DNA from: Ectothiorhodosinus mongolicus
Lineage (GTDB): Bacteria > Pseudomonadota > Gammaproteobacteria > Ectothiorhodospirales > Ectothiorhodospiraceae
DNA: 64,000 bases
NCBI RefSeq assembly: GCF_022406875.1
Contig: NZ_CP023018.1
Coordinates: 779,575-843,574, forward strand
Direction: 5' to 3'
In this document: positions 37,714 to 47,500 of the stretch, piece by piece
Layout of the letters: each line of letters begins with the position of its first letter
Numbering within the stretch: position 1 is the stretch's first letter
Made by a program: the position numbers and the translations under genes
The notes under the pieces: model-generated
Databases searched by the model: none
The model's input: only the letters and a program-made list of their open reading frames with translations
What the model was told of the DNA's origin: nothing

Positions 37714-38220
37714 ATGCTGGCTCTCATGAAGCGATCTTCCAAAGTCAGAGCAGCCGCATGGATCGTATTGGCCGCAGCGCTATGCGCCTTTGCGGTAGGT
37801 GCACAGGCCGAAACCGCAGAGGGCTTAATGTCCTGTGAACTCACTAATCCCGAGCACGGACAGGTCAGCCAAGTAGATATTCGATACTCTTTTACGTCTT
37901 GCGGGCGCCTGAGTGTCGACGTCCAAGAAAATAGCCAGCTCTTATTTAGTACCCACACCCGTCTGGATGTGTTGGAGTCTGATGACGGAGTATGGCGTTT
38001 TGAAGGCGCTCTGTCGCAAAACGCACTGATTCGTGAGAAGCGATTTCAAACGACGATGGGTTTGCATGGGCAGCAAGTCGTTCTTAACCATATCCGCGAT
38101 ACCCGATGGGAAGGGCAGTTACAAAACCCGCGCGTATCGCAGGGTTCGGGCACGCTAATTTGCGAGCACTCGTGGGATGCTTTGGCGACCGTGTTCGCTT
38201 GGGCAGAGCAGCTGCGCTAA
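37714..38220 (+). CDS. Secreted protein of unknown function
   Basis: The 168-residue protein has a clear signal peptide ('KVRAAAWIVLAAALCAFAVGAQA', cleavage after AQA near residue 32). The mature domain of about 135 residues is beta-rich and contains three cysteines. I recognise no family. Start at the ATG at 37714 or the in-frame ATG at 37726, which gives a more compact signal peptide. It lies 3 bases after the DUF2256 gene and may be co-transcribed; katG downstream has its own promoter. Confidence 0.75.
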   Translation: MLALMKRSSKVRAAAWIVLAAALCAFAVGAQAETAEGLMSCELTNPEHGQVSQVDIRYSFTSCGRLSVDVQENSQLLFSTHTRLDVLESDDGVWRFEGALSQNALIREKRFQTTMGLHGQQVVLNHIRDTRWEGQLQNPRVSQGSGTLICEHSWDALATVFAWAEQLR

Positions 38221-38256
38221 ACCGTGTGTTCTGGACGTCAAATCCTCGGTAACGCT

Positions 38257-40514
<2,258 letters not shown>

Positions 40515-40537
40515 TTAAGCTTCACAGGCAGTACCGG

Positions 40538-40564
40538 CGGCGTCCTTCGGGGCGCCGTTTTTTT
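40538..40564 (+). terminator. Rho-independent terminator of katG
   Basis: CGGCGTCC (40538-40545) pairs with GGGCGCCG (40550-40557) around a TTCG tetraloop with one G-T pair, followed by seven T residues (40558-40564). It lies 24 bases after the katG stop and ends just before the stop of the convergent exporter gene. Confidence 0.9.
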
Positions 40565-40566
40565 GT

Positions 40567-41478
40567 CTAGGTGTTTTTCGTCCTCAAAAAACTGGCGAGC
40601 ATGATGCCGGTCGCAATTAGCAGGGCGCCAATACCATGAAACGGTTGCAGGCGCTCCCCCAGAAAAATAATCGCCATCGCCGCGCCAAAGAGCGGCATGA
40701 GGTGGATATACTGCCCAGTGCGATTGGGGCCCAACTCTTGCACCGCGCGATTCCAAAAAACGTAAGCCAGGACCGAAGGAAAAACAGCCACATAGGCGAT
40801 GACGCTAATATTGGCCGCGTTCATGGCCAGGCGATTTCCCCACCACAAGACATCAACCGCGTACAAGGGAATTAAAGGAATCACGCCGATGGCGATGATC
40901 GCTCCCAAAAAAGCCCCGGGACTGATATCGGCGGGGCGCCAACGTAGAAAAACCGAATACAAAGCCCAATCAAGACTGGCGGCCAACAGCCACAAATCGC
41001 CGCGATTCCAAGTCATATCGGTGAGCAGCGTCGGCCTGCCCTCGGTGAGGATCACCAGCACCCCCGCTAATGACAACACAATCCCTAAAAGCTGAAGGCG
41101 ACTCAGGCGCACTTGAAAAATCAGAAACGATAGGGCGAGAATAATCAGCGGGATGGCTGAGGCCAGCAAAACACCATTGGTTGCCGGAGAGGTCTGCAGG
41201 CCGAAATAGGCAAAGGTGTTGTAATTGGTGATCCCCAACACCGCGAACAGCGTCAGTACCGCCCAGTGCTGCCGGATCAGGGCGCGCTGGGTCCACATCG
41301 CCTTGTACACAAAGGGCAGAATCACCAACAGCGCCAGGCTCCAGCGCCAAAAAGACAGGGCCGCGGGTGAAATCTCAGCGTGCATGGCACGCGCCAAAAC
41401 AAAATTGCCCGCCCAAAATAAGGGAGGCAGTATGGCCAACAGGCTGACCGGCACCACGAGGCGCCGGCTCAACTGCAT
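40567..41478 (-). CDS. EamA-family (DMT superfamily) transporter
   Basis: The 303-residue inner membrane protein has ten predicted membrane helices in two EamA repeats (first starting 'FWAGNFVLARAMHAEISPAALSFWRWSLA', second near 'LGAIIAIGVIPLIPLYAV' with 'YVFWNRAVQELGPNRTGQYIHLMPLFG'). Such carriers export metabolites or amino acids; substrate cannot be predicted. The start codon directly abuts the stop of the short pirin gene upstream, so the two form an operon. Confidence 0.9.
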   Translation of the reverse strand: MQLSRRLVVPVSLLAILPPLFWAGNFVLARAMHAEISPAALSFWRWSLALLVILPFVYKAMWTQRALIRQHWAVLTLFAVLGITNYNTFAYFGLQTSPATNGVLLASAIPLIILALSFLIFQVRLSRLQLLGIVLSLAGVLVILTEGRPTLLTDMTWNRGDLWLLAASLDWALYSVFLRWRPADISPGAFLGAIIAIGVIPLIPLYAVDVLWWGNRLAMNAANISVIAYVAVFPSVLAYVFWNRAVQELGPNRTGQYIHLMPLFGAAMAIIFLGERLQPFHGIGALLIATGIMLASFLRTKNT

Positions 41479-41823
41479 CTAGGCCTCCGGCCGCAAATCA
41501 AACACCAATAGTTCAGCGTCTTGCCCCTGACTGATTTCCAAATGCTCAGGATAGCGTAATTTAAGCGCGTCCCCAGCATGCAGAGTGTGTTCATTAATGC
41601 ACAGTGCTCCGCGAGCCAGATGCACATAGGTAAAAATCTCCATGTCGCGGTGGCCATGCATGTCAAAGCCGCAGGCAGGTTGCACGTAGTCGTCATTAAT
41701 GACACGCAGATCCGAAAAGCCCATGTGTTCTGGATCGTAATAGCGCCCGAAAGAGAAGCTGTGGCGCGAGCTCAGCCATCCATGCTCAGCCAGCCCCCGA
41801 TCATTAGCCAAACGCAATTCCAT
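41479..41823 (-). CDS. Shortened pirin-like cupin protein
   Basis: A 114-residue protein. Residues 1-66 match the N-terminus of pirin closely ('RHSFSFGRYYDPEHMGF', 'DLRVINDDYVQP', 'HGHRDMEIFTYV'), including the first two metal-binding histidines. Pirins are normally 230-290 residues with two cupin domains. Here the sequence passes at once to a stretch that looks like the end of the second cupin ('GALCINEHTLHAGDAL...', 'AELLVFDL'). So about half the protein appears deleted in frame, including the second His and Glu ligands ('RHSE'). It may be a single-cupin variant or a decayed gene. It is co-directional with and adjacent to the exporter gene. Confidence 0.8.
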   Translation of the reverse strand: MELRLANDRGLAEHGWLSSRHSFSFGRYYDPEHMGFSDLRVINDDYVQPACGFDMHGHRDMEIFTYVHLARGALCINEHTLHAGDALKLRYPEHLEISQGQDAELLVFDLRPEA

Positions 41824-41912
41824 TACTCTCCACGCCTCCGCAGATCAATCAACAAGCAACGCCTAGGTTAGCTTGGTCAATCAACGCAAAAAATGCGTTA
41901 ATCTGCAAAAAT

Positions 41913-41933
41913 TTATTGCTTAAAAAGCAATAA
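41913..41933. promoter_or_regulatory. Perfect 21-bp palindrome upstream of the pirin-exporter operon
   Basis: TTATTGCTT (41913-41921), AAA, AAGCAATAA (41925-41933): a perfect 9-bp inverted repeat in the 135-base AT-rich gap between the CinA-like gene and the pirin gene. A second repeat, AACGCA-AAAAA-TGCGTT (41883-41899), lies 13 bases closer to the pirin gene. Both are upstream of a minus-strand operon and downstream of another. Either a repressor or activator site, or a weak terminator of the CinA-like gene, is possible. Confidence 0.45.
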
Positions 41934-41958
41934 TCAAGTTCGCCGCAGGGCGCCCCAC

Positions 41959-42702
41959 TCAATCCAACTCTTTCCAGGCGACTCCTAGAGCACTGAGCGC
42001 ATGCATGAGCTCTTCCATCGCTTCTGCCACCTCTGTAGCCGCGCCTCTTAACCCTAACTCCACCTCACGACACCCGGGCTTGCCCGAGGGCAAACTGGAG
42101 ACCCGAAGCGCGGGGTAAGCAGCAGTAATCGACTCCATCACTGGAATAAGCTCTGACTCGGGGGTGTTTTCGATCAGCACGCGTTGCTCTATTTGCGGGG
42201 CCGCATGATGTAAATGTGGGTAGAGGGTATCCAAGACCCATTCAATCATTGGCCAGGCCATATTCGGAAAACCCGGCACACAATGATGATGTGCGTAACT
42301 AAAGCCGGGGATTTCATTGACTGGGTTAGGGATGAGGGTGGCCCCTTGAGGAAACTCGGTCATGCGAATGCGGTGTGGATAAGCCTCTTCACCGAAGCGG
42401 CGCTCAAGAATGGCTGCGGCCTCAGGATGTTGCTCCAAGCTTGCGCCGGCGGCCATGGCGAGACATTGACGGGTTCGATCATCGGGGGTGGCGCCGATAC
42501 CGCCAAAGCTCAGCACCACGGAACGGCTCGCCATGGTCGACACGAAAGTTTGCGTTAGAAGCTCGGGATCATCGCCAACAAAATGCACGAACGACAATTC
42601 CATACCGCGCGCGTCAAGCGCATCAATAAGAAAAGCCATATGCCGATCTTGACGCTTGCCGGAGAGCAACTCATCACCAATGATGACGGCACCGACGCGC
42701 AT
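41959..42702 (-). CDS. CinA-like molybdopterin-binding-domain protein
   Basis: The 247-residue protein has a MoaB/Mog/CinA-type N-terminal domain starting 'VGAVIIGDELLSGKRQDRH' with 'SFGGIGATPDDRTRQCLA' for phosphate binding. It corresponds to the N-terminal (COG1058) part of CinA and lacks the C-terminal nicotinamide-nucleotide amidase domain. Members hydrolyse pyrophosphate bonds in nucleotides (for example ADP-ribose) or are uncharacterised. It follows hemH after 11 bases. Confidence 0.85.
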   Translation of the reverse strand: MRVGAVIIGDELLSGKRQDRHMAFLIDALDARGMELSFVHFVGDDPELLTQTFVSTMASRSVVLSFGGIGATPDDRTRQCLAMAAGASLEQHPEAAAILERRFGEEAYPHRIRMTEFPQGATLIPNPVNEIPGFSYAHHHCVPGFPNMAWPMIEWVLDTLYPHLHHAAPQIEQRVLIENTPESELIPVMESITAAYPALRVSSLPSGKPGCREVELGLRGAATEVAEAMEELMHALSALGVAWKELD

Positions 42703-42713
42703 TAGAGCAGCGC

Positions 42714-43829
42714 TCAGTTCTTCGAGCCGATAGCCAGCGCCCGCTCGCGCGCCCGCTCGCCCTCTTGGCGCAGCGACTCTCCGTCATAGTCCGACTGGGC
42801 CTCGGGCCAGCCTTGAATATGTTGCTGGATGACAGCGGCCACGGCATCCATGTGGTCATCACGGGCGTTCAGCGCAGGAATGTAGCCGAACTTCTCGCCA
42901 CCGGCATGCAGAAAATCCTCCTCACCCTCATCGGCGATTTCTTCTAGGGTCTCCAAGCAATCAGCTGAGAAGCCCGGACAAACCACATGCAGGCTTTTCA
43001 CGCCCTTGGCAGGCAGGCCCTTAATGGTCTCTTGGGTATAAGGGGTAAGCCACTGCGCCTTGCCAAAGCGCGATTGAAAGCACACAGACCAGCGATCTGA
43101 GTCATTGGCCATCCCTAGTTTTTCGGTGACCAAGCGCGCCGTGGCACGACAGAAACAATGGTAGGGATCACCCTCTTCCAGATACTTTTGCGGGATCCCA
43201 TGAAATGAAAACAATAGATGATCAGCTTCGCCATGTTCGGCCCAATACTCACGAATACTGTTGGCCACCGACTGGATGTAATGCGGATCCGTGTGGTAGC
43301 TCATCACGAAGCGTACCTCAGGTACCCAACGCCATTGACGCAGCGTATTGGTGACCTCATCGAACGTCGATGCCGTGGTTGAGGCAGCATACTGCGGATA
43401 CATGGGCAGAATCAGAATGCGACGTGCGCCAGCTCGACGAAGTTCGTCTAAACCCGCAGCTATCGAGGGGTTGCCATAGCGCATGGCAATGGCCACCTTA
43501 ACCGGGCCAGGCACACTGGCGCTCAGACGCTCTTGTAAGCCCTCTTGCTGGCGCTTTGTAATGACCAGAAGGGGCGAGCCCTCTTCCCACCAAATAGAGG
43601 CATACTTGGCCGCGCTTTTTTGCGGTCGGGTGTTGAGAATAATGCCGTTAAGTATGACCCACCATAGCGGTCGCGGGGCGTCCACAACGCGCGGATCCCA
43701 CAGGAACTGTTTCAGATAGCGCCGCAGGGCCGAGCGGGTCGGCGCGTCCGGTGTGCCAAGATTGGTTACCAGAATACCGAGGGTCTGAGGTGTCCCGTGA
43801 CGATAGTCTGGCTCTCCGAGATAATTCAT
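42714..43829 (-). CDS. hemH: Ferrochelatase HemH
   Basis: HemH inserts Fe2+ into protoporphyrin IX, the last step of protoheme synthesis. The 371-residue protein has 'GILVTNLGTPDAPT', 'PMYPQYAASTTASTFDEV' and the catalytic His in 'LLFSFHGIPQKYL', followed by 'VCFQSRFGKAQWLTPYT' and 'VVCPGFSADCLETLEEI' with the conserved Glu. Supply of heme b matches the cbb3 oxidase and KatG encoded nearby. Second heme gene in the window after hemE. Confidence 0.97.
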   Translation of the reverse strand: MNYLGEPDYRHGTPQTLGILVTNLGTPDAPTRSALRRYLKQFLWDPRVVDAPRPLWWVILNGIILNTRPQKSAAKYASIWWEEGSPLLVITKRQQEGLQERLSASVPGPVKVAIAMRYGNPSIAAGLDELRRAGARRILILPMYPQYAASTTASTFDEVTNTLRQWRWVPEVRFVMSYHTDPHYIQSVANSIREYWAEHGEADHLLFSFHGIPQKYLEEGDPYHCFCRATARLVTEKLGMANDSDRWSVCFQSRFGKAQWLTPYTQETIKGLPAKGVKSLHVVCPGFSADCLETLEEIADEGEEDFLHAGGEKFGYIPALNARDDHMDAVAAVIQQHIQGWPEAQSDYDGESLRQEGERARERALAIGSKN

Positions 43830-43918
43830 ATTCTGTGGTTTTGAAATCAGCTTAAAAGGCGTGACTGTAAACTGACCGGGCGCTTTAGGCCAGCTTTTGC
43901 TGTCATTGAAGGAAAAAA

Positions 43919-44503
43919 TTATTGCTTTAAACGGGTGCGCAAGGGGCTAGAGCGCGGGAAATGCGCCTGCAGGAACTCCATTTGATCGGCCAGAACGCGT
44001 CGACCCTGCAGATAAATGTATTCCGCATGCGTCGGCACGAAAGGCACGGCCAGCAGCTGCATATGGGCCTGTTCGGGCGTACGCCCGGCTTTGTGATTGT
44101 TGCAGCGCTTACAAGCGGTGACCACATTCGCCCACTCATCATTGCCACCTTGGCTGATCGGCGTGACGTGGTCGCGAGACAGCTCATGGTGGTGAAACGG
44201 ATTGCCGCAATACAGGCATAGATGCGCATCGCGTTTGAATAGAGCGGGATTATTAAGGGGCGGGGTGTAGGCGTGGTGGAGGGCGCGGTTGGTGCCGTAC
44301 GTGGCGATAATGCTGTTAACCTCAACCTCGCTGCGCAGACCGCTGCGGGCGTTGACACCGCCACGCAGGCGGTACAGCAAGGTTCCGCAGGTGTAAGCGA
44401 CCTGGCCGGCATGGTAGAGTCGCACCGCCTGCTGGTAGTTGATCCACTCCATCGGCATGCCCGAGGCGTCAGTACGGAGTACCTGCTGGGTAATTTCGTA
44501 CAC
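43919..44503 (-). CDS. HNH endonuclease family protein
   Basis: The 194-residue protein has a C-terminal HNH domain: zinc cysteines in CLYCG and CKRCN, 'LSRDHVTPISQGGNDEWANVV' with the catalytic His and Asn. The N-terminal part ('VLRTDASGMPMEWINYQQAVRLY') is the usual lead-in of a stand-alone cellular HNH family common in proteobacteria. I place the start at the GTG at 44503 because a perfect AGGAGG lies seven bases upstream; a longer frame to 44605 would run into the promoter region. Physiological target unknown. Confidence 0.85.
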   Translation of the reverse strand: MYEITQQVLRTDASGMPMEWINYQQAVRLYHAGQVAYTCGTLLYRLRGGVNARSGLRSEVEVNSIIATYGTNRALHHAYTPPLNNPALFKRDAHLCLYCGNPFHHHELSRDHVTPISQGGNDEWANVVTACKRCNNHKAGRTPEQAHMQLLAVPFVPTHAEYIYLQGRRVLADQMEFLQAHFPRSSPLRTRLKQ

Positions 44504-44676
44504 CCTAAAACCTCCTGAGGTCAAGGACTCGCAAAGAATGTGCCGCATTTGCGCGATGAAAGCAACGCTAAGGCAAACCTGTGCAGACGTTTTAAGCCTA
44601 GCCAAAGTCGGTTAATATGGACCGCTTTTCAACGCCTGCGTTCAATTTCGCCGCTGTGCACCCCTGGAGTCTGTGA

Positions 44677-45810
44677 ATGCCAATAAAGATTGCTGTCCCG
44701 AAAGAGCATGCGCCGGGCGAGAAACGTGTCGCCCTCGATCCCTCAGTGTGCGCCCGCTTCGCCAAAATGGGCCTAGAGGTTCTGCTGGAAAAAGAGGCCG
44801 GTAGTGCCGCGCAGTTTTCTGACAGTGCTTACGCTGATGCGCGCATCGTCAATGATGCCAAATCCTTGTTCGGTGAGGCCGACATCGTCGTCAAGGTCGC
44901 TCCGCCCAGTGCGGATGAAGTGAAAAAAATGCGTGAGGGCGCGGTGCTGCTGGGCTTTTTCCATGCCCACAAGAACGTCGATATGGTCAAGGCGCTGCAA
45001 GCCAAGAAGATCACCGCCTTCGCCATGGAACTGGTACCGCGTATCTCGCGCGCCCAAAGCATGGACGCCCTGTCCTCACAGGCAGCCATCGGCGGCTATA
45101 AGGCCGCCATCATGGGTGCGGATCTGGCCTGCCGCTTCTTCCCAATGTTGACCACTGCAGCGGGAACCATTCGCCCATCCAAAGTCATTGTGATCGGCGC
45201 TGGGGTCGCGGGGCTGCAAGCCATTGCCACAGCGCGACGCTTGGGTGCCATGGTCGAAGCCTATGACGTACGCTCAGCCACCAAGGAGCAGGTGGAGTCC
45301 CTGGGCGCAAAGTTTTTGGATTTGGGCGTTTCTGCTGAAGGTGAAGGTGGATATGCGCGCGAACTGACGGCTGAAGAAAAACAACAGCAACAAGATGCGC
45401 TGGCCAAATACATCGGTCAGGCCGATGTGTTGATCACCACCGCCGCTATTCCGGGACGCGATGCGCCCAAGCTAATCCCCCAAAGCATGGTGGATGGTAT
45501 GAAGCCCGGCGCGGTAATTATTGATCTGGCTGCCGAAGGCGGTGGCAACTGCGAACTTACCCAGCCGGGCAAGACCATTACCCATGGCCATGTGGTGATT
45601 CACGGCCCACTCAATGTGCCCAGCCAAGTGGCTCTGCATGCCAGCGAGATGTATGCCAAAAACCTGCTGAATTTTCTCACTCCCGTGATCAAGGAAGGTG
45701 CTTTAGCGCTGGATTGGGAGGATGAAGTGATCGCCAAGAGCTGTCTGACCCATGAGGGCCAGATCAAGCATGAAGCCACGCGCAGTCTGATTGAAGGAGC
45801 CCAGTCATGA
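44677..45810 (+). CDS. pntAA: NAD(P) transhydrogenase subunit alpha part 1
   Basis: Soluble NAD(H)-binding domain I of the proton-translocating transhydrogenase, which uses the proton gradient to reduce NADP+ with NADH. The 377-residue protein has 'AVPKEHAPGEKRVALDP', 'SSQAAIGGYKAAIMGAD', the Rossmann motif VIGAGVAGLQA and 'VDGMKPGAVIIDLAAEGGGNCE'. The alpha subunit is split into two genes (three-gene form), unlike the two-gene E. coli system. Four-base overlap with the next gene. Confidence 0.96.
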   Translation: MPIKIAVPKEHAPGEKRVALDPSVCARFAKMGLEVLLEKEAGSAAQFSDSAYADARIVNDAKSLFGEADIVVKVAPPSADEVKKMREGAVLLGFFHAHKNVDMVKALQAKKITAFAMELVPRISRAQSMDALSSQAAIGGYKAAIMGADLACRFFPMLTTAAGTIRPSKVIVIGAGVAGLQAIATARRLGAMVEAYDVRSATKEQVESLGAKFLDLGVSAEGEGGYARELTAEEKQQQQDALAKYIGQADVLITTAAIPGRDAPKLIPQSMVDGMKPGAVIIDLAAEGGGNCELTQPGKTITHGHVVIHGPLNVPSQVALHASEMYAKNLLNFLTPVIKEGALALDWEDEVIAKSCLTHEGQIKHEATRSLIEGAQS

Positions 45811-46097
45811 TCGAGGGTTTTGTTGCACTCTACATTTTTATGCTCGCCGCCTTCACCGGCTACGAGGTGATTTCCAAGGTGCCGGTGATTTTGCACACGC
45901 CGCTGATGTCGGGCTCCAACTTCGTGCATGGCATTGTCTTGGTGGGCACCATGGTGGCTCTGGGACATGCTGAGACCGGCATGCAACAGTTGATTGGCTT
46001 TATCGCCGTGATTCTCGCCGCGGGTAATGCCGTGGGCGGCTATGTGGTCACCGAACGCATGCTTGAAATGTTCAAATCCAGCAAGGGGGCCAAATAA
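45807..46097 (+). CDS. pntAB: NAD(P) transhydrogenase subunit alpha part 2
   Basis: The 96-residue membrane protein has three hydrophobic helices ('FVALYIFMLAAFTGYEVISKVP', 'MSGSNFVHGIVLVGTMVALG', and the C-terminal pair) and forms part of proton-conducting domain II. ATGA overlap with pntAA and one-base overlap with pntB show translational coupling of all three genes. Confidence 0.95.
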   Translation: MIEGFVALYIFMLAAFTGYEVISKVPVILHTPLMSGSNFVHGIVLVGTMVALGHAETGMQQLIGFIAVILAAGNAVGGYVVTERMLEMFKSSKGAK

Positions 46098-47482
46098 TGA
46101 GCTTTATCGTTAATCTGGCCTATTTTGCGGCTGCTGTTCTTTTCATTATCGGTCTGAAACAGATGGCCTCGCCGGTGACGGCGCGACGCGGCATTATCTG
46201 GGCCGGCTATGGCATGGTGTTGGCCACCGCAGTGACCTTCCTGCATCCCGATGTCATTGGCTTTGTGAATTACCTGCTGATTATCTTGGGCATTGGCATT
46301 GGCGGTGGACTGGCTTGGTACACCGGTAAGCGGGTGGCCATGACCGACATGCCACAAATGATCGCACTCTATAACGGCATGGGCGGTGGCGCCGCGGCCG
46401 GCATCGGCATTGTCGCATTAATGGGCAGCTACCCCTTGGGTTGGACCATCCAATTCATCGCGGTGGTCGGTATTATCATCGGCGCTGTGGCTTTCTCCGG
46501 CTCACTAATCGCTTACGGCAAGCTGCAAGGCTTGATCAAGAAATCCTTCCGCTTTGACATGCAGCAAAAGGTCAATCTAGGCGTCTTGGCAGCCACCGTC
46601 GTATTGGGCCTGGTCGTCTGGTTCTCAGGAGCCAATGTCAACGGCACTATCCTGCTGCTGTTTGTTGCCTTGGCCCTGTTGTTTGGTGTTCTCATGACCT
46701 TACCGATCGGCGGTGCGGATATGCCGGTGGTGATCTCTTTGTACAACGCCCTGACCGGACTGGCTGTGGGCCTCAAAGGCTTGGTGCTGGATAATGCGGC
46801 ACTGATGATTGCTGGGATTGTGGTGGGCGCTGCCGGTACGCTGCTGACCCAGCTGATGGCCAAAGCCATGAACCGCCCTATCACCAATGTGTTGTTCTCG
46901 CACTTCGGTGAGGGCTCTGGCACCGGCGCTGAGGAAGAAGTCAGCGGCTCGATGAAAGAGATCGAAGCCTCCGATGCCGGTGTGATGATGGCCTTTGCCG
47001 ACAAAGTGATCATTATTCCGGGTTATGGCATGGCGGTGGCTCAGGCGCAGCACAAGATTTGGGAACTCACACAGCTACTCCAGGAACGCGGCGTCGCCGT
47101 GAAGTTTGCGATTCATCCAGTGGCGGGTCGCATGCCCGGGCACATGAATGTCCTGCTGGCGGAAGCTGGTGTGCCTTACGACATCATCTATGACCTCGAT
47201 GAAATCAATAATGAGTTCAAGACGGCCGATGTGGCGATAGTCATTGGCGCCAATGATGTGGTCAATCCGGTGGCTCGCAGCAATCCAGAAAGCCCCATTT
47301 ATGGCATGCCCATTCTCAATGCCGATGAAGCCAAAAACGTCATCGTCATTAAACGTGGCAAGGGTGCCGGCTTCTCCGGAGTGGAAAACCATCTGTTCTA
47401 CGCCGACAACACGCGTATGTTGTATGCCGATGGTCAGAAAGCCGCCAGCGATCTGATCAGCGCCATCAAAGAGATTGGCTAA
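46097..47482 (+). CDS. pntB: NAD(P) transhydrogenase subunit beta
   Basis: The 461-residue subunit has eight or nine N-terminal membrane helices (rest of domain II, about residues 1-265). The NADP(H)-binding domain III is C-terminal, with 'IIPGYGMAVAQAQHKIWEL', 'KFAIHPVAGRMPGHMNVLLAEA' and 'VIGANDVVNPVAR'. Complete and canonical. It ends 18 bases before the stop of convergent priA. Confidence 0.97.
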   Translation: MSFIVNLAYFAAAVLFIIGLKQMASPVTARRGIIWAGYGMVLATAVTFLHPDVIGFVNYLLIILGIGIGGGLAWYTGKRVAMTDMPQMIALYNGMGGGAAAGIGIVALMGSYPLGWTIQFIAVVGIIIGAVAFSGSLIAYGKLQGLIKKSFRFDMQQKVNLGVLAATVVLGLVVWFSGANVNGTILLLFVALALLFGVLMTLPIGGADMPVVISLYNALTGLAVGLKGLVLDNAALMIAGIVVGAAGTLLTQLMAKAMNRPITNVLFSHFGEGSGTGAEEEVSGSMKEIEASDAGVMMAFADKVIIIPGYGMAVAQAQHKIWELTQLLQERGVAVKFAIHPVAGRMPGHMNVLLAEAGVPYDIIYDLDEINNEFKTADVAIVIGANDVVNPVARSNPESPIYGMPILNADEAKNVIVIKRGKGAGFSGVENHLFYADNTRMLYADGQKAASDLISAIKEIG

Positions 47483-47500
47483 GTGGGGTCCGGCGGCCTG

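Noticed and set aside
44504-44676. Search for a small gene or RNA in the gap between the HNH gene and pntAA
   Set aside because: Only a TAATAT -10-like element with a poor -35 is visible; no open frame with a ribosome-binding site.
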